64,000 bases of DNA, from NCBI RefSeq assembly GCF_900176345.1, contig NZ_FWXU01000024.1, positions 28,441 to 92,440 of the forward strand, in the 5' to 3' direction. A program made the translations under genes and the position numbers. This document shows, in pieces, positions 1 through 8,572 of this stretch. The notes under the pieces were generated by a model. That model made no database searches, was not told where the DNA came from, and was given only the letters and a program-made list of their open reading frames with translations. This stretch comes from Rhizobium sp. RU36D (GTDB taxonomy: Bacteria > Pseudomonadota > Alphaproteobacteria > Rhizobiales > Rhizobiaceae). Numbering within the stretch: position 1 is the first letter of the stretch; every line of letters starts with the position of its first letter.

Positions 1-274
1 CGATGCCGGTGCGTGGCAGGATGTGTTCGCCGCTTGGCGTTGCCAGCGAAAGCCAGTCACAAATCACAGCGGAATCGAAGATCGGCGGCAGGCCGGGCAC
101 CAGAAGCGTCGGGATCTTGCCCAGCGGATTTTCCGCCATGATCGCCGGATTGGGATCACCCCGCGGCACGGCGACGGCACGGACAAGTTCGACCTCTTCG
201 ACGAGCCCGAGTTCGTGAACCACGATCATCACCTTACGGACGAATGGCGATTTGGGCGACCAGAGCAGCTTCAT
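1..274 (-). CDS. Glutathione S-transferase family protein, N-terminal part, cut by window edge
   Basis: An open frame begins at ATG 274 and stays open to the left edge, giving 91 residues of a longer protein. The start LLWSPKSPFVRKV has the S-P-F pattern of the thioredoxin-like glutathione-binding domain. NPLGKIPTL carries the cis-proline segment, and FDSAVICDWL fits the second half of the domain, including the glutathione-contacting D-S pair. The start overlaps the stop of the upstream hydrolase as ATGA, so the two are probably translationally coupled as the last genes of the catabolic operon. Family GSTs conjugate or isomerise electrophilic intermediates; the substrate is unknown. The C-terminal helical domain is outside the window. 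Confidence 0.85.
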   Translation of the reverse strand, partial: MKLLWSPKSPFVRKVMIVVHELGLVEEVELVRAVAVPRGDPNPAIMAENPLGKIPTLLVPGLPPIFDSAVICDWLSLATPSGEHILPRTGI

Positions 275-1074
275 GGACGATCCTCCGGCTCGGCGAGCAG
301 CGCCTGCTCGAGTATGACGTTGAAGGCTTCCGGCCGCTCGAAATTCGGGATGTGCCCCGCGTCCTCGATCGTCGCAAACGTTGCTCCGGCAATCGCATCC
401 TTCATCGCAGCCATGGTGGCCGGCATGATGCCGTCCTCCGCACCGGCAACGAGGCGCACCGGCACATCGATGCGATCAAGCACGGCCGAGAGATCATACG
501 ATCTCAGCACGCCGGCACATGCGATGAAACCCGCCGACGGCGTCGCGGCGATCATGGCACCGAGCCGGTCGGCCATCGGCAGGCCGTGCCGCGACGGCCG
601 CAGCCAGCGCCTTACTGTCTGCTCCGCCAGCGGGCCCATGCCCTGCTCGCGGGCAAAGGCAATGCGCTCGTCCCAGAAGGCCTGTCCGCTCGCGGCACTG
701 CGTGCCTGGCCATCGACCAGAACCAGTCGGGCAAAAGCGTGCGGCCGCGCCGCATAGCCCGCCAGTCCGGTCGGCACCCCCATCGACAGGCCGACATAGC
801 TGCAGCGCGTAACCGCCGCTGCGTCGATCACCGCGAGCAGGTCCTGGCCGAGTTGCTCGAAATTGAGCGTGGAGGGCGGAAGGGCCGAAGCGCCATGCCC
901 GCGTTGGTCGTAGCGCAGCATATTGAAGCGGCCTGCGAGCGCCGCCACCTGGTCATCCCAGATCGTGAGGTCGGTCATCAGCGAATTGCCGAACACGACC
1001 CATGGAGCCTCTGCGCCGGCGAAATCGATCCGGTAGTTTAGTGTCGATCCGCCCGGAAGAACGCAGGTTGCCAT
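271..1074 (-). CDS. Alpha/beta hydrolase, 3-oxoadipate enol-lactonase-like
   Basis: This 267-residue cytoplasmic hydrolase resembles PcaD-type enol-lactonases. The N-terminus has WVVFGNSLMTDLTIWDDQ, like the oxyanion-hole region of PcaD. The nucleophile elbow is YVGLSMG (G-x-S-x-G) near residue 95, an acidic residue follows in the VRLVAGAEDGIMP segment near 205, and the catalytic His is in DAGHIPNFERP near 240. It starts one base after the crotonase stop and overlaps the GST downstream, so it belongs to a tight four-gene operon. In PcaD the reaction is lactone hydrolysis in the beta-ketoadipate pathway. No other protocatechuate-pathway gene is visible, so the actual substrate is open. Confidence 0.85.
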   Translation of the reverse strand: MATCVLPGGSTLNYRIDFAGAEAPWVVFGNSLMTDLTIWDDQVAALAGRFNMLRYDQRGHGASALPPSTLNFEQLGQDLLAVIDAAAVTRCSYVGLSMGVPTGLAGYAARPHAFARLVLVDGQARSAASGQAFWDERIAFAREQGMGPLAEQTVRRWLRPSRHGLPMADRLGAMIAATPSAGFIACAGVLRSYDLSAVLDRIDVPVRLVAGAEDGIMPATMAAMKDAIAGATFATIEDAGHIPNFERPEAFNVILEQALLAEPEDRP

Positions 1075-1075
1075 A

Positions 1076-1837
1076 TCAGCGCCCTACCCAGACCGGCGCA
1101 CGCTTCTCGACAACGGCGCGGGTGGCCTCGCGGGCGTCCTCCGTGGTCATGAGAGCCGTGGAATAGCTCTGCTCCAGCTGGTATCCGTCTTCGGTCTGCA
1201 TGAATTCGACCTTGTTCAGGGCCTCCTTGGCCACGCGCAGGCCGATCGGCGCCTTGGAGGCGATGATCTCCGCAAGGGCCCGCGCCCTGGGTGCCAGTTC
1301 CTCCTGCGACACGACTTCTTGGACGAAGCCGCATTGCAGGGCTTCGGCGGCACTGATCGGGAGGCCGGTGAAATACATGCGGCGTAGCAAGCCCTGCGGG
1401 ATATGGCGCATCATATGGGCCGCGCCACCGCAGCGGCCGACATTGATCTCAGGCGTGGCGAAACGGGCATTTTCCGAGGCGATGCGAACGTCGCAGCACG
1501 AGGCCAATACGGCGCCGGCGCCAAGCGCCGGACCATTGACCGCAGCTATCACGGGCACCGGTGCATGGCGGACGGCGGCGAAACAGCGCCGGACGGTGCG
1601 CGCCCGTGCCGGATCCTGGTCGATCGTCGCTGCCAGAAACTCGTTCAGATCAAGGCCGGCGCAGAATGCCTTGCTGCCGGTTGCGGTGAAGATCACGCAA
1701 TTGATGTCGCTCCAGCCACCAATCACCTCGAATGTATCGGCAATCTCGGCATAGTCGGCAATGGTGATGGCATTGACCGGTGGCCGGTCAATGGTGATGG
1801 TCGCTATTCTGTCGCTTTTTTCGACGATAATGGCCAT
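1076..1837 (-). CDS. Enoyl-CoA hydratase/isomerase (crotonase family)
   Basis: The product has 253 residues, the normal size of a single-domain crotonase. Visible signatures are RPPVNAITIADYAEI at the N-terminus, GSKAFCAGLDLNEF for CoA and oxyanion binding (near residue 60), and AAVNGPALGAGAVLASCCDVRIASENARFATPEINVG (about 95-130), the core family motif. The two usual catalytic glutamates are not both evident: the position after PEINVG reads RCGGAAHMMR, so it may be an isomerase or hydrolase variant rather than a classical hydratase. It lies 26 bases downstream of the fused dehydrogenase gene and one base before the enol-lactonase-like gene, pointing to one catabolic transcript. Confidence 0.88.
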   Translation of the reverse strand: MAIIVEKSDRIATITIDRPPVNAITIADYAEIADTFEVIGGWSDINCVIFTATGSKAFCAGLDLNEFLAATIDQDPARARTVRRCFAAVRHAPVPVIAAVNGPALGAGAVLASCCDVRIASENARFATPEINVGRCGGAAHMMRHIPQGLLRRMYFTGLPISAAEALQCGFVQEVVSQEELAPRARALAEIIASKAPIGLRVAKEALNKVEFMQTEDGYQLEQSYSTALMTTEDAREATRAVVEKRAPVWVGR

Positions 1838-1863
1838 TGTTCAACTCCTCATGATTGGTTCGT

Positions 1864-3897
1864 TCAGGTGAGCCCGGCAACCAGGGAGTCGACATCACCG
1901 GGCTTGAAGCCCGTGCCCTCCGCTTCCGCAACTCGCTGCAGCATGGCCTTCCGCTCCGCGGCGTTGAGATGGGCCGCCCACCAGACGGGTCCGCCGGTCC
2001 AGCGGGGAAAGCCGTAGCCGTGGATCAGGGCGACATCGATGTCGGAGGCTTGCCGTGCAACGCCTTCCGCGAGCAACAGCGCGCCTTCATTGACCATGGC
2101 GCACAGGCAGCGCGCCCGGATCTCGTCATCGCCGATCGGGCGCGCAACGATGCCTGCTGCCGTGCGCGATGCTTCGATATGGAATTCGATAGCAGGATCT
2201 GGCTCAGCCTTGCCGGAGGCGTATGTGTAATAGCCGGCGCCCGCCTTGCGTCCCAGCCGGCCGGCTTCGCATAGCCTGTCGAGGATATCGACATATCGCA
2301 TCGCCGGATCGCGTGTGGCGGCCTGGGCTTTGCGCATGCGCCAGGCAATGTCCAGACCCGAAAGGTCTGCTACGGCGAAGGGACCCATGGCCATGCCGAA
2401 ATTGCGCATAGCACGATCGACCGCTTGCGGTGTCGCACCGTCCTGGACCAGAAACTCGGCATGACGCCGATAGGCGTTGTATATGCGGTTGCCGATGAAG
2501 CCGTAGGCGTTGCGGGCGATCACCGCCTGCTTTCCGAGCCGCTTTGCTACGGCAAGCGCCGTCGCCACCGCCTTGTCGCCGGTAGAGGCACCCTTCACGA
2601 TCTCCAGCAGCTTCATCACATGGGCGGGCGCGAAGAAATGCAGGCCGAGGAACCGCTTTGGATGGGGCACGTCTTCGGCCATGGCGTCAATATCGAGATA
2701 GGAGGTATTGGTGGCAATGACCGCATCCGCTGATGCAACTGTCCCCAGCCGCCTCAGCAGTTCGCGCTTCACGGTGATATCCTCGAACACCGCCTCAATG
2801 ATGAGGTCGGCGGCGACCACATCGGCGAGATCGGCGGAGCCTGTGAGCGCCGCCGCCTGACGGGCCACGCCAGCCTCATCAAGCCGCCCCCGCGCCAGAT
2901 CCTCGGTTCTGAGACCCGCGATCCGGGCGGCTCCCGCGGCCAATGCTTCGTCGTCGCGCTCCACCAGCACCACCCGATAGCCGGCGGACAGGAAGGAGTG
3001 AGCAATGCCGGCGCCCATGGTGCCGCCGCCAATAACCGCAACGACCCGCACGTCGGCAGCTGCGGCATCGGCGTTATCCGGCCGAGCGGCATCGCGTTCG
3101 GCAAAGAAGGCGTGACGATAGGCGAAGGCTTCGGGCGAAACCCGGATCTCCTGGAACACGGCGCGCTCCTCGGCCAAGGCCTGCCGGAATGGTTTGTCAG
3201 CCGACATCAGCACCAGATCGGCAGCCTTGACGGCGGCGGGCCGTCCTTTGGCACGCGCCACGACTTCAGCCCGGATCCGCAGTGCTTCCTCGCCGTCGCA
3301 AGGTGGTAGAGGCATGTCCGCGACGCGGCGCTTGCCGCCCAGCGCGCGCAGGGCAGCGATTGCATCTTCGACCAGGTCACCTGAACTGATGGCATCGATC
3401 ATGCCCAGCGACAGCGCCTCCGGCGCCTTGACCCGCCGGGCCGACACGGCCAGTTCGAGGGCCACCGGCACGCCCGTCAGCCGTGGCAGGCGCTGTGTCC
3501 CGCCGGCGCCTGGCACCAGACCCAATCCCACTTCGGGCAGGCCTACCACGGCATTGCTGTCGGCGATGCGCAGGTCGCAACCGAGGCTCAGCTCATAACC
3601 ACCCCCAAGGGCCGCGCCGCGAATGGCCGCGGCAACGGGGATCGCAAGATTTTCTATGGCTTCAATCACGGCCGGCAACTGCGGGTCCGACAACGGCTTA
3701 CCAAATTCACGGATATCCGAGCCGGAGATGAAGGTCTTGCCGGCACCGACCAGCACGACCCCTGCTAGGGAGGCGTCTGCAGCGATCTCGGCGAACGCGG
3801 CGATCAGCCCTTGTCGCACGGCGTGGGAACCGGCATTGACCGGGGGGTTGTCGATGGTGACAACCGCAAACGTTCCAATTTTCCGCCGGTCTATCAA
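1864..3897 (-). CDS. Bifunctional enoyl-CoA hydratase / 3-hydroxyacyl-CoA dehydrogenase (FadB/FadJ-like)
   Basis: This two-domain enzyme performs successive hydration and NAD-dependent oxidation of CoA thioesters. The N-terminal crotonase domain has VVTIDNPPVNAGSH, GKTFISGSDIREF and ALGGGYELSLGCDLRIADSNAVVGLPEVGLGLVPG, with both catalytic acidic positions present. The Rossmann fingerprint GGGTMGAGIAHSF lies near residue 290, and the dehydrogenase signature GLHFFAPAHVMKLLEIV near 420. A second 3HCDH domain with RPIGDDEI and WTGGPVWWA closes the protein. The frame extends upstream to a TTG at 3963, but that extension reads as AT-rich promoter-like DNA. I prefer TTG 3897 with AAGGA upstream (677 residues), which leaves room for a promoter. 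It heads the operon with the second crotonase, hydrolase and GST. Confidence 0.88.
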   Translation of the reverse strand: MIDRRKIGTFAVVTIDNPPVNAGSHAVRQGLIAAFAEIAADASLAGVVLVGAGKTFISGSDIREFGKPLSDPQLPAVIEAIENLAIPVAAAIRGAALGGGYELSLGCDLRIADSNAVVGLPEVGLGLVPGAGGTQRLPRLTGVPVALELAVSARRVKAPEALSLGMIDAISSGDLVEDAIAALRALGGKRRVADMPLPPCDGEEALRIRAEVVARAKGRPAAVKAADLVLMSADKPFRQALAEERAVFQEIRVSPEAFAYRHAFFAERDAARPDNADAAAADVRVVAVIGGGTMGAGIAHSFLSAGYRVVLVERDDEALAAGAARIAGLRTEDLARGRLDEAGVARQAAALTGSADLADVVAADLIIEAVFEDITVKRELLRRLGTVASADAVIATNTSYLDIDAMAEDVPHPKRFLGLHFFAPAHVMKLLEIVKGASTGDKAVATALAVAKRLGKQAVIARNAYGFIGNRIYNAYRRHAEFLVQDGATPQAVDRAMRNFGMAMGPFAVADLSGLDIAWRMRKAQAATRDPAMRYVDILDRLCEAGRLGRKAGAGYYTYASGKAEPDPAIEFHIEASRTAAGIVARPIGDDEIRARCLCAMVNEGALLLAEGVARQASDIDVALIHGYGFPRWTGGPVWWAAHLNAAERKAMLQRVAEAEGTGFKPGDVDSLVAGLT

Positions 3898-3950
3898 GAG
3901 CAGAATGTCCTTGTTATGAGAATAAGCTAGCTTTATATATTTTATTGATT
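3898..3950 (-). promoter_or_regulatory. Putative promoter of the FadB-like operon
   Basis: This AT-rich stretch separates two divergent genes. Read on the minus strand it contains AATATATAAAGCTAGCTTAT, which partly matches the better-defined motif in front of livK and the alcohol dehydrogenase (an ATATA block followed by CTTAT). A CTAGCT box and a CATTCT box are 17 bases apart. This is a weak match and an inference only. Confidence 0.3.
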
Positions 3951-3983
3951 TGCTGCCTGTCAATCACCGGAAGGGTCAACCGC

Positions 3984-4796
3984 ATGGGGACAACCAACAT
4001 AAGCGAGACGGATGAACTGCGGATCGTATCGACCGCGGCCGGACAGGTGGGCTACCGCGTCGGCGGAACAGGCCCCCTGGTGCTGCTGATCGCATCGACC
4101 GGGCGCTGCTGCGAGGAACTTCGGCCGCTTGCCACCGCGCTCAAGTCGCAGGGCTTTCGCGTTGCGAGAGCCGAACCCCGCGGCATCGCACCCTCGTATG
4201 GACCGATGACGGGCGTGAGCTTCCACGATTTCGCCGCCGATTTCGCTGCCGTCCTTGCCCATGAACTGCAAGATGGCGATCAAGCGATCGTGGCCGGCCA
4301 CGCCTACGGCACGTGGATCGCCCGCACAATCGCCGCGGATTTTCCCGCACTTGTCAGCGGCGTGGTCCTGCTTGCCTCCGGCGCGAAAGCCTGGCCCGCC
4401 CATCTGAGTGCGGCCATCACCGCCATCAATGATCCCCAAACCTCCGACGACGACCGCCTCGCGGCGCTGCGGCTCGGCTTCTTCGCTGACGGTAACGATG
4501 CCAGCGAGTGGCTCGGCGGCTGGCATCCAGAGGTCGTGGCCAGCCAGCGCGCGGCGCGCGCCAACACGTCGCAGGCGGACTGGTGGGGAACCGGCGTTGC
4601 GCCAATCCTTGACCTGATGGGCGGTGTCGACCCCTTCCGCCCCAGCGGCAGCGAGGACGAGCTGGTCAGGGAATTCGGCAGCCGCGTGACGGCGGAAGCG
4701 GTTGCGCAGGCCAGCCATGCGATGCCCGCGGAAAAGCCCAGGGAGGCCGCCGAGGCCATCGCCCGTTGGTGGTGCGGCCTTAGCGTAACAGGCTAG
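3984..4796 (+). CDS. Alpha/beta hydrolase
   Basis: The product has about 270 residues. The elbow GHAYGTW (G-x-A-x-G in place of G-x-S-x-G) lies near residue 105, the GPLVLLIASTGR oxyanion region near 30, and QASHAMPAEKP with the likely catalytic His near 245. The usual nucleophile serine is replaced by alanine in the GHAYG elbow, so the protein may be inactive as a classical serine hydrolase or use another residue. ATG 3984 is chosen because GGAAGGG precedes it; an in-frame upstream TTG at 3945 would run into the divergent promoter. The gene is divergent from the FadB-like operon and convergent with livF, with only 17 bases between stops. Confidence 0.8.
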   Translation: MGTTNISETDELRIVSTAAGQVGYRVGGTGPLVLLIASTGRCCEELRPLATALKSQGFRVARAEPRGIAPSYGPMTGVSFHDFAADFAAVLAHELQDGDQAIVAGHAYGTWIARTIAADFPALVSGVVLLASGAKAWPAHLSAAITAINDPQTSDDDRLAALRLGFFADGNDASEWLGGWHPEVVASQRAARANTSQADWWGTGVAPILDLMGGVDPFRPSGSEDELVREFGSRVTAEAVAQASHAMPAEKPREAAEAIARWWCGLSVTG

Positions 4797-4813
4797 ACGA
4801 ATACGGGCGGTGC

Positions 4814-5521
4814 TCAGCTGACTTCCAGCCATGTCTTGCGCACCGCCTCGTTTTCCTGGAATTCGGAAACCGTTCCCGAAAATACGATTTCGCCGCGCCC
4901 CATGACGAACACCCGGTCGGTGAGACGCATGACCATGGCAAGCTTCTGCTCGAGCAGCAGCAGTGCCAGCCCGCGGCGCTTCATCTCCAGGATGACCTCC
5001 GCCAGAGCCTCCACCACCTTCGGCGCAAGGCCTTCGGTCGGCTCGTCGATCAGCATCACCTCGGGATTGGTCAGCAGGGTGCGGAACAGCGTCAGCATCT
5101 GTTGCTCGCCACCGGACAGGAAGCCTGCCTTGATGTTGCGTCGCTCGCGCAGCCGCGGAAACACGTCGTAGAGTTCGTCCATGGCCCAGGCCGGACGTCC
5201 CGCCTTTGCCGGATGCATGCCAATGCGCAGGTTTTCCTCCACCGAGAGGTTGCGGAAGATTTGCCGGTCCTCGGGCACATAGCCGATGCCGCTGCGCGAG
5301 ATTTCGTGGGCAGGCATCCCGGCAAGATTGACGCCGTTCAGAACCACCTCGCCGGCCATTGGCGGCAAGAGACCCATGACCGCCTTGCAGGTTGACGAGC
5401 GACCGGAACCGTTGCGGCCGAGGATCGTGGCGATCGAACCACCAGGCACGGACAACGAAACGCCGTTCAGAACCTTGATGTTGCCGTATGCGGCATGAAG
5501 CCCGGTGATGTTCAGCATCAA
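4814..5521 (-). CDS. livF: Branched-chain amino acid-type ABC transporter ATP-binding protein LivF
   Basis: This 235-residue ATPase is the second nucleotide-binding subunit of a HAAT-family importer. It has GLHAAYGNIKVLNGVSLSV at the start, the signature LSGGEQQM near 135, Walker B VMLIDEPTEGL near 155 and a switch region at LLLEQ. The Walker A reads GRNGSGRSS, with arginine (codon CGC) where an invariant lysine is expected. The signature helix also reads LTLFRTLL rather than the usual AIARAL. The start overlaps livG as ATGA. The family role is firm from sequence and context; the Walker A change may impair ATP hydrolysis at one site and is unusual. Confidence 0.92.
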   Translation of the reverse strand: MMLNITGLHAAYGNIKVLNGVSLSVPGGSIATILGRNGSGRSSTCKAVMGLLPPMAGEVVLNGVNLAGMPAHEISRSGIGYVPEDRQIFRNLSVEENLRIGMHPAKAGRPAWAMDELYDVFPRLRERRNIKAGFLSGGEQQMLTLFRTLLTNPEVMLIDEPTEGLAPKVVEALAEVILEMKRRGLALLLLEQKLAMVMRLTDRVFVMGRGEIVFSGTVSEFQENEAVRKTWLEVS

Positions 5522-6288
5522 TGTTCTCCCTCCCCGAGATAGGCTTCGCGAACCCTGGCATCGGCACGGATCTCTGCCGGCGTGGCAGTCAGGAGAATGC
5601 GGCCGTTGACGAGAACCGAGACGCGGTCGGCCAGGGTAAACACCACATCCATGTCGTGCTCGACCATGACCAGCGTGCGGCCGGCCGTCATCTCGCGAAT
5701 GAAGGCGATGATATGCGAGGTTTCCTCGCGTGACATACCGGCGGTCGGCTCATCCAGCAGGATGACGTCGGCGCCCGTGCCGACCGTCATGCAGATCTCC
5801 ACGGCACGCTGCTCCGAATAGGCCAGTTCGCCAGCATTCGTCTCGGCCTGCCGGGTCAGTTTGGCACCGGCGATCAATTCCTCCGTCTCCCGATCGATCG
5901 CATCCCAGACGCGGCCACGGCGGAAGAAACTCCAGCGCTTGTCGAACTTCCCCATCACCGAAAGGCGGATGTTTTCACGCACCGTGAGCTTGTCGAAGAT
6001 GTGGGTGATCTGGAATGAGCGGCCGAGCCCGGCTCGATTGAGCCGATGCGGCACGAGGCCGGCGACGGAGGCGCCGTTCAAGGTAATGCTGCCCGACGTC
6101 GGCGCGAAGGCACCGGAGATCAGGTTGAACAGCGTGGACTTGCCAGCGCCGTTCGGGCCGATCAATGCGTGGCGCTCACCCCTGGCGATGTCGAGATCAA
6201 TGGCCTCGAGCACATGAACCTGCCCGAAGGACTTGGCGATGGCGGATAGGCTGAGCGTTGCCGGGCCTGACATGGCTGTCGTGTTCAT
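5518..6288 (-). CDS. livG: Branched-chain amino acid-type ABC transporter ATP-binding protein LivG
   Basis: This 256-residue ATPase has a canonical Walker A GPNGAGKST near residue 42, the Q-loop in GRSFQITHIFDKLTVREN, a degenerate signature ELAYSEQRAVEI typical of LivG, Walker B VILLDEPTAGM near 180 and the H-loop VMVEHDMDVVF. The C-terminal AYLGEGEH is the usual BCA_ABC_TP_C tail. It overlaps livM upstream and livF downstream by four bases each, so the ATPases and permeases are translationally coupled. It acts at the inner face of the cytoplasmic membrane. Since the LivF Walker A is altered, this subunit may be the main source of ATP hydrolysis. Confidence 0.95.
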   Translation of the reverse strand: MNTTAMSGPATLSLSAIAKSFGQVHVLEAIDLDIARGERHALIGPNGAGKSTLFNLISGAFAPTSGSITLNGASVAGLVPHRLNRAGLGRSFQITHIFDKLTVRENIRLSVMGKFDKRWSFFRRGRVWDAIDRETEELIAGAKLTRQAETNAGELAYSEQRAVEICMTVGTGADVILLDEPTAGMSREETSHIIAFIREMTAGRTLVMVEHDMDVVFTLADRVSVLVNGRILLTATPAEIRADARVREAYLGEGEH

Positions 6289-7544
6289 TTCTCTGCTCCT
6301 GCCTTGGCCGCGACGAGGTTAAAGAGCGCCGGGCGGCGAAGGCCACCTTGGGTGAGTGCAATCCCGATCCCCCCGACAAGGGCGACAATCCCTATCAGCC
6401 AGGGCAGCGGCGATAGGGGGTCGAAGCTGAAGCCGAGCACATGCACCGGCGGCCAGGCGCCCTTGCCGGTGACGATCTGCGCCCGGTATTGCTCCGAGCA
6501 GATCTCGCCGGTAACCTCGATCAGGAAGGTGATGCCCACCAGCACGAGAGCGAAGGAGATGAGGCCCATCAGGTCGCCCATGCCGAGCGCCGCCTTCTCG
6601 CCGGCCTTCACCGCCTTGATACGATCCATGATCGCACCGCCGATTCCCTGCGGGGCATACATGACGGTCACAACGAATGCGATGCCGAGATAGAGCATCC
6701 AGAAATGCGAGAAGCTCTCGCCGAAATACGCAAAGCTTGTCGTCAGCGCCGCGCCGATGACAGGTCCTAAGAAGACGCCGGCGCCGCCGATGATGGTGTT
6801 GAGCACGACGAAGGCCGAGCCCGCGCCTTGGAATAGCACCATGGATGCAGATTCGTCCGAGACGGCGAGCAGGCCGCCGGCTAGACCGGAAACGGCAGCG
6901 GAAATGGCAAAGACCAGCGTCTTTACCCTGTGTGTATCGTAGCCGAGAAACCGAACGCGCAGTTCCTTCTCACGGATCCCTCGAACGACGAGGCCGAACG
7001 GGCTGCGCTGCAGGCCGTACAGCACCGCCATGACCACCAGCATCCATGTGAGTGTCAGCCAGTAGACCGAGTCCGTGGACTGGAAGGCGAGCGCACCCCA
7101 GTCTGACCGCATGGAACGCAGACCCGCCTCACCACCGAACAGCCCTTCCCATTTCAAGGAAATGGCCGAGACCAGTTCGGCGATCGCCACTGTGATCATG
7201 GCAAAATAGACGCCGGAGCGAATGGTGGCGAACCAGCCGGCGACCAGGCCGAAGGCAAAGCCGGTGGTCGCGCCGACCAGCGGCAGGAGCGGCGTCGGCA
7301 AGGCGGAGCCAGCCTCGATCGCGTTCATGGCATAGATCGTGGCGAAGGTGCCGATGCCATAATAGGCTGCATGCCCGAAGGATGGCAGGCCCGTCTGCCC
7401 CCAGAGCAAATTGAAACCGAGGGCGAAGATCGAGGCGATCATGATCTTGATCGCCAGGTTCATGATGGCGAGATTGCTGAGATAGGGCAAAAGCAGCAGC
7501 AGGAGGCCCGCGACGATTGCGAGGATGTAGATCAGGGCTTTCAT
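6285..7544 (-). CDS. livM: Branched-chain amino acid-type ABC transporter permease LivM
   Basis: The protein has 419 residues starting at ATG 7544 (MKALIYILAIVAGLLLLL). About eight hydrophobic segments follow, with the family sequences LGFNLLWGQTGLPSFGHAAYYGIG near residue 50 and GGAGVFLGPVIGAA near 260. Family members are usually nearer 320-360 residues. This one carries roughly 100 extra residues after the normal end, including two more hydrophobic segments (around LMGLISFALVLVGITFLI and LPWLIGIVALVGGIGIAL) joined by a periplasmic-looking loop. The frame is open far upstream of the start, but that part is a shadow of livH. It forms the membrane channel with LivH. Confidence 0.92.
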   Translation of the reverse strand: MKALIYILAIVAGLLLLLLPYLSNLAIMNLAIKIMIASIFALGFNLLWGQTGLPSFGHAAYYGIGTFATIYAMNAIEAGSALPTPLLPLVGATTGFAFGLVAGWFATIRSGVYFAMITVAIAELVSAISLKWEGLFGGEAGLRSMRSDWGALAFQSTDSVYWLTLTWMLVVMAVLYGLQRSPFGLVVRGIREKELRVRFLGYDTHRVKTLVFAISAAVSGLAGGLLAVSDESASMVLFQGAGSAFVVLNTIIGGAGVFLGPVIGAALTTSFAYFGESFSHFWMLYLGIAFVVTVMYAPQGIGGAIMDRIKAVKAGEKAALGMGDLMGLISFALVLVGITFLIEVTGEICSEQYRAQIVTGKGAWPPVHVLGFSFDPLSPLPWLIGIVALVGGIGIALTQGGLRRPALFNLVAAKAGAEK

Positions 7545-7546
7545 CG

Positions 7547-8488
7547 TCAGACCCTCTCGTCGCCGGCAATGCCCTGCGGACGGAACATGAGCACCAGCAA
7601 CATCAGTATGAACGGGAGGACGCCGGCGGCGCTCGACAGCGGCACCGCGAGGCTGGTCCGCGCGAATTCGTCGGAAACGATCCCGACCGCGGACAAGATC
7701 TGGCCGAAGGTCAGATCGATATAGATGACGGCGCTGACCAACAGGCCGATCAGCAGCGAGGCGATCAGCGCCCCAGCCAGCGAGCCGAGACCCCCGACGA
7801 CAACGACCACGAAGACGATGACGCCGAGTTCGGTCGCCATGTTCGGGTTTGTGGTGTAGTAGGCTCCGCCCATCGCACCGGCAAGCCCGGCCAGGCCCGC
7901 GCCGACGGCGAACATGGCCGAGAAGATCAGGGACACATTGTAGCCGAGCGCCTGGACCATATCCGGATTGAGCACCGCCGCGCGGACGACGAGCCCCATG
8001 CGGGTGAAGCGCAGAAGGCAGAAGATGATCGCGAACATAACGATAGCCGTCAGGCCTATGAGGATGCGGAAGAATGGATAGGCGGCCTCGCCGATATGGA
8101 ATGCGGTGAAGCGCAGCGTCTCGGGCACCGAGTAGCCCACGGCATAGGGGCCGTAGAACAGCTTGACCATTTCCTCGAAGGCGAAGAACAGGCCGAATGT
8201 CAGCAACAGTTCCTGGACATGGCCGAAACGCCTGACATGCCGCAGCAGATAGCGCTCGCACAGCATGCCGATGGCTGCCACGCCAATGGTGCCGAACACG
8301 ACACCACCCCAGAAGCCGAGAAAGCCCATGGCAGTGTAAGCGAGATAGGCGCCCAGCATGTAGAAAGACGCATGGGCGAAGTTGAGAATACCCATCATGC
8401 CGAAGATGAGGGTCAGGCCGGAGCTGATCATGAACAGCAGGAGTCCGTAGATCAGCCCGTTCAGCAATGCCACGAGGAGGGTTTCCAT
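7547..8488 (-). CDS. livH: Branched-chain amino acid-type ABC transporter permease LivH
   Basis: This 313-residue inner-membrane permease starts METLLVALLNGLIYGLLLFM and has the family motif SSGLTLIFGMMGILNFAHASFYMLGAY near residue 20-45. VVVVVGGLGSLAGALIASLLIG near 235 is the second conserved permease signature. It is preceded by the periplasmic binding protein gene and a hairpin, and is followed two bases later by livM. It pairs with LivM to form the translocation pore. Substrates of this family include branched-chain amino acids, amides, urea and aromatic acids; the catabolic neighbours favour an organic acid, but that is inference. Confidence 0.94.
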   Translation of the reverse strand: METLLVALLNGLIYGLLLFMISSGLTLIFGMMGILNFAHASFYMLGAYLAYTAMGFLGFWGGVVFGTIGVAAIGMLCERYLLRHVRRFGHVQELLLTFGLFFAFEEMVKLFYGPYAVGYSVPETLRFTAFHIGEAAYPFFRILIGLTAIVMFAIIFCLLRFTRMGLVVRAAVLNPDMVQALGYNVSLIFSAMFAVGAGLAGLAGAMGGAYYTTNPNMATELGVIVFVVVVVGGLGSLAGALIASLLIGLLVSAVIYIDLTFGQILSAVGIVSDEFARTSLAVPLSSAAGVLPFILMLLVLMFRPQGIAGDERV

Positions 8489-8517
8489 GAGGCCATCCGG
8501 TATTGGAAATCAGGTCG

Positions 8518-8544
8518 GGAGGGCGGCTCCACGAACCGCCCTCC
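8518..8544 (-). terminator. Intergenic hairpin between livK and livH
   Basis: A perfect 9-bp inverted repeat (GGAGGGCGG / CCGCCCTCC) with a 9-base loop lies just after the livK stop. It has no run of T, so it is more likely a partial terminator or an mRNA 3'-end stabiliser that gives more binding protein than permease, as is common in binding-protein transporter operons. Confidence 0.55.
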
Positions 8545-8572
8545 AATCGATGTCAAAGCAAGGCGTGGGCAA

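Noticed and set aside
3960..5567. Minus-strand 535-codon frame across the hydrolase and livF
   Set aside because: It is antisense to a well-supported hydrolase and out of frame with livF, and its translation is Arg/Gly/His-rich without any domain.
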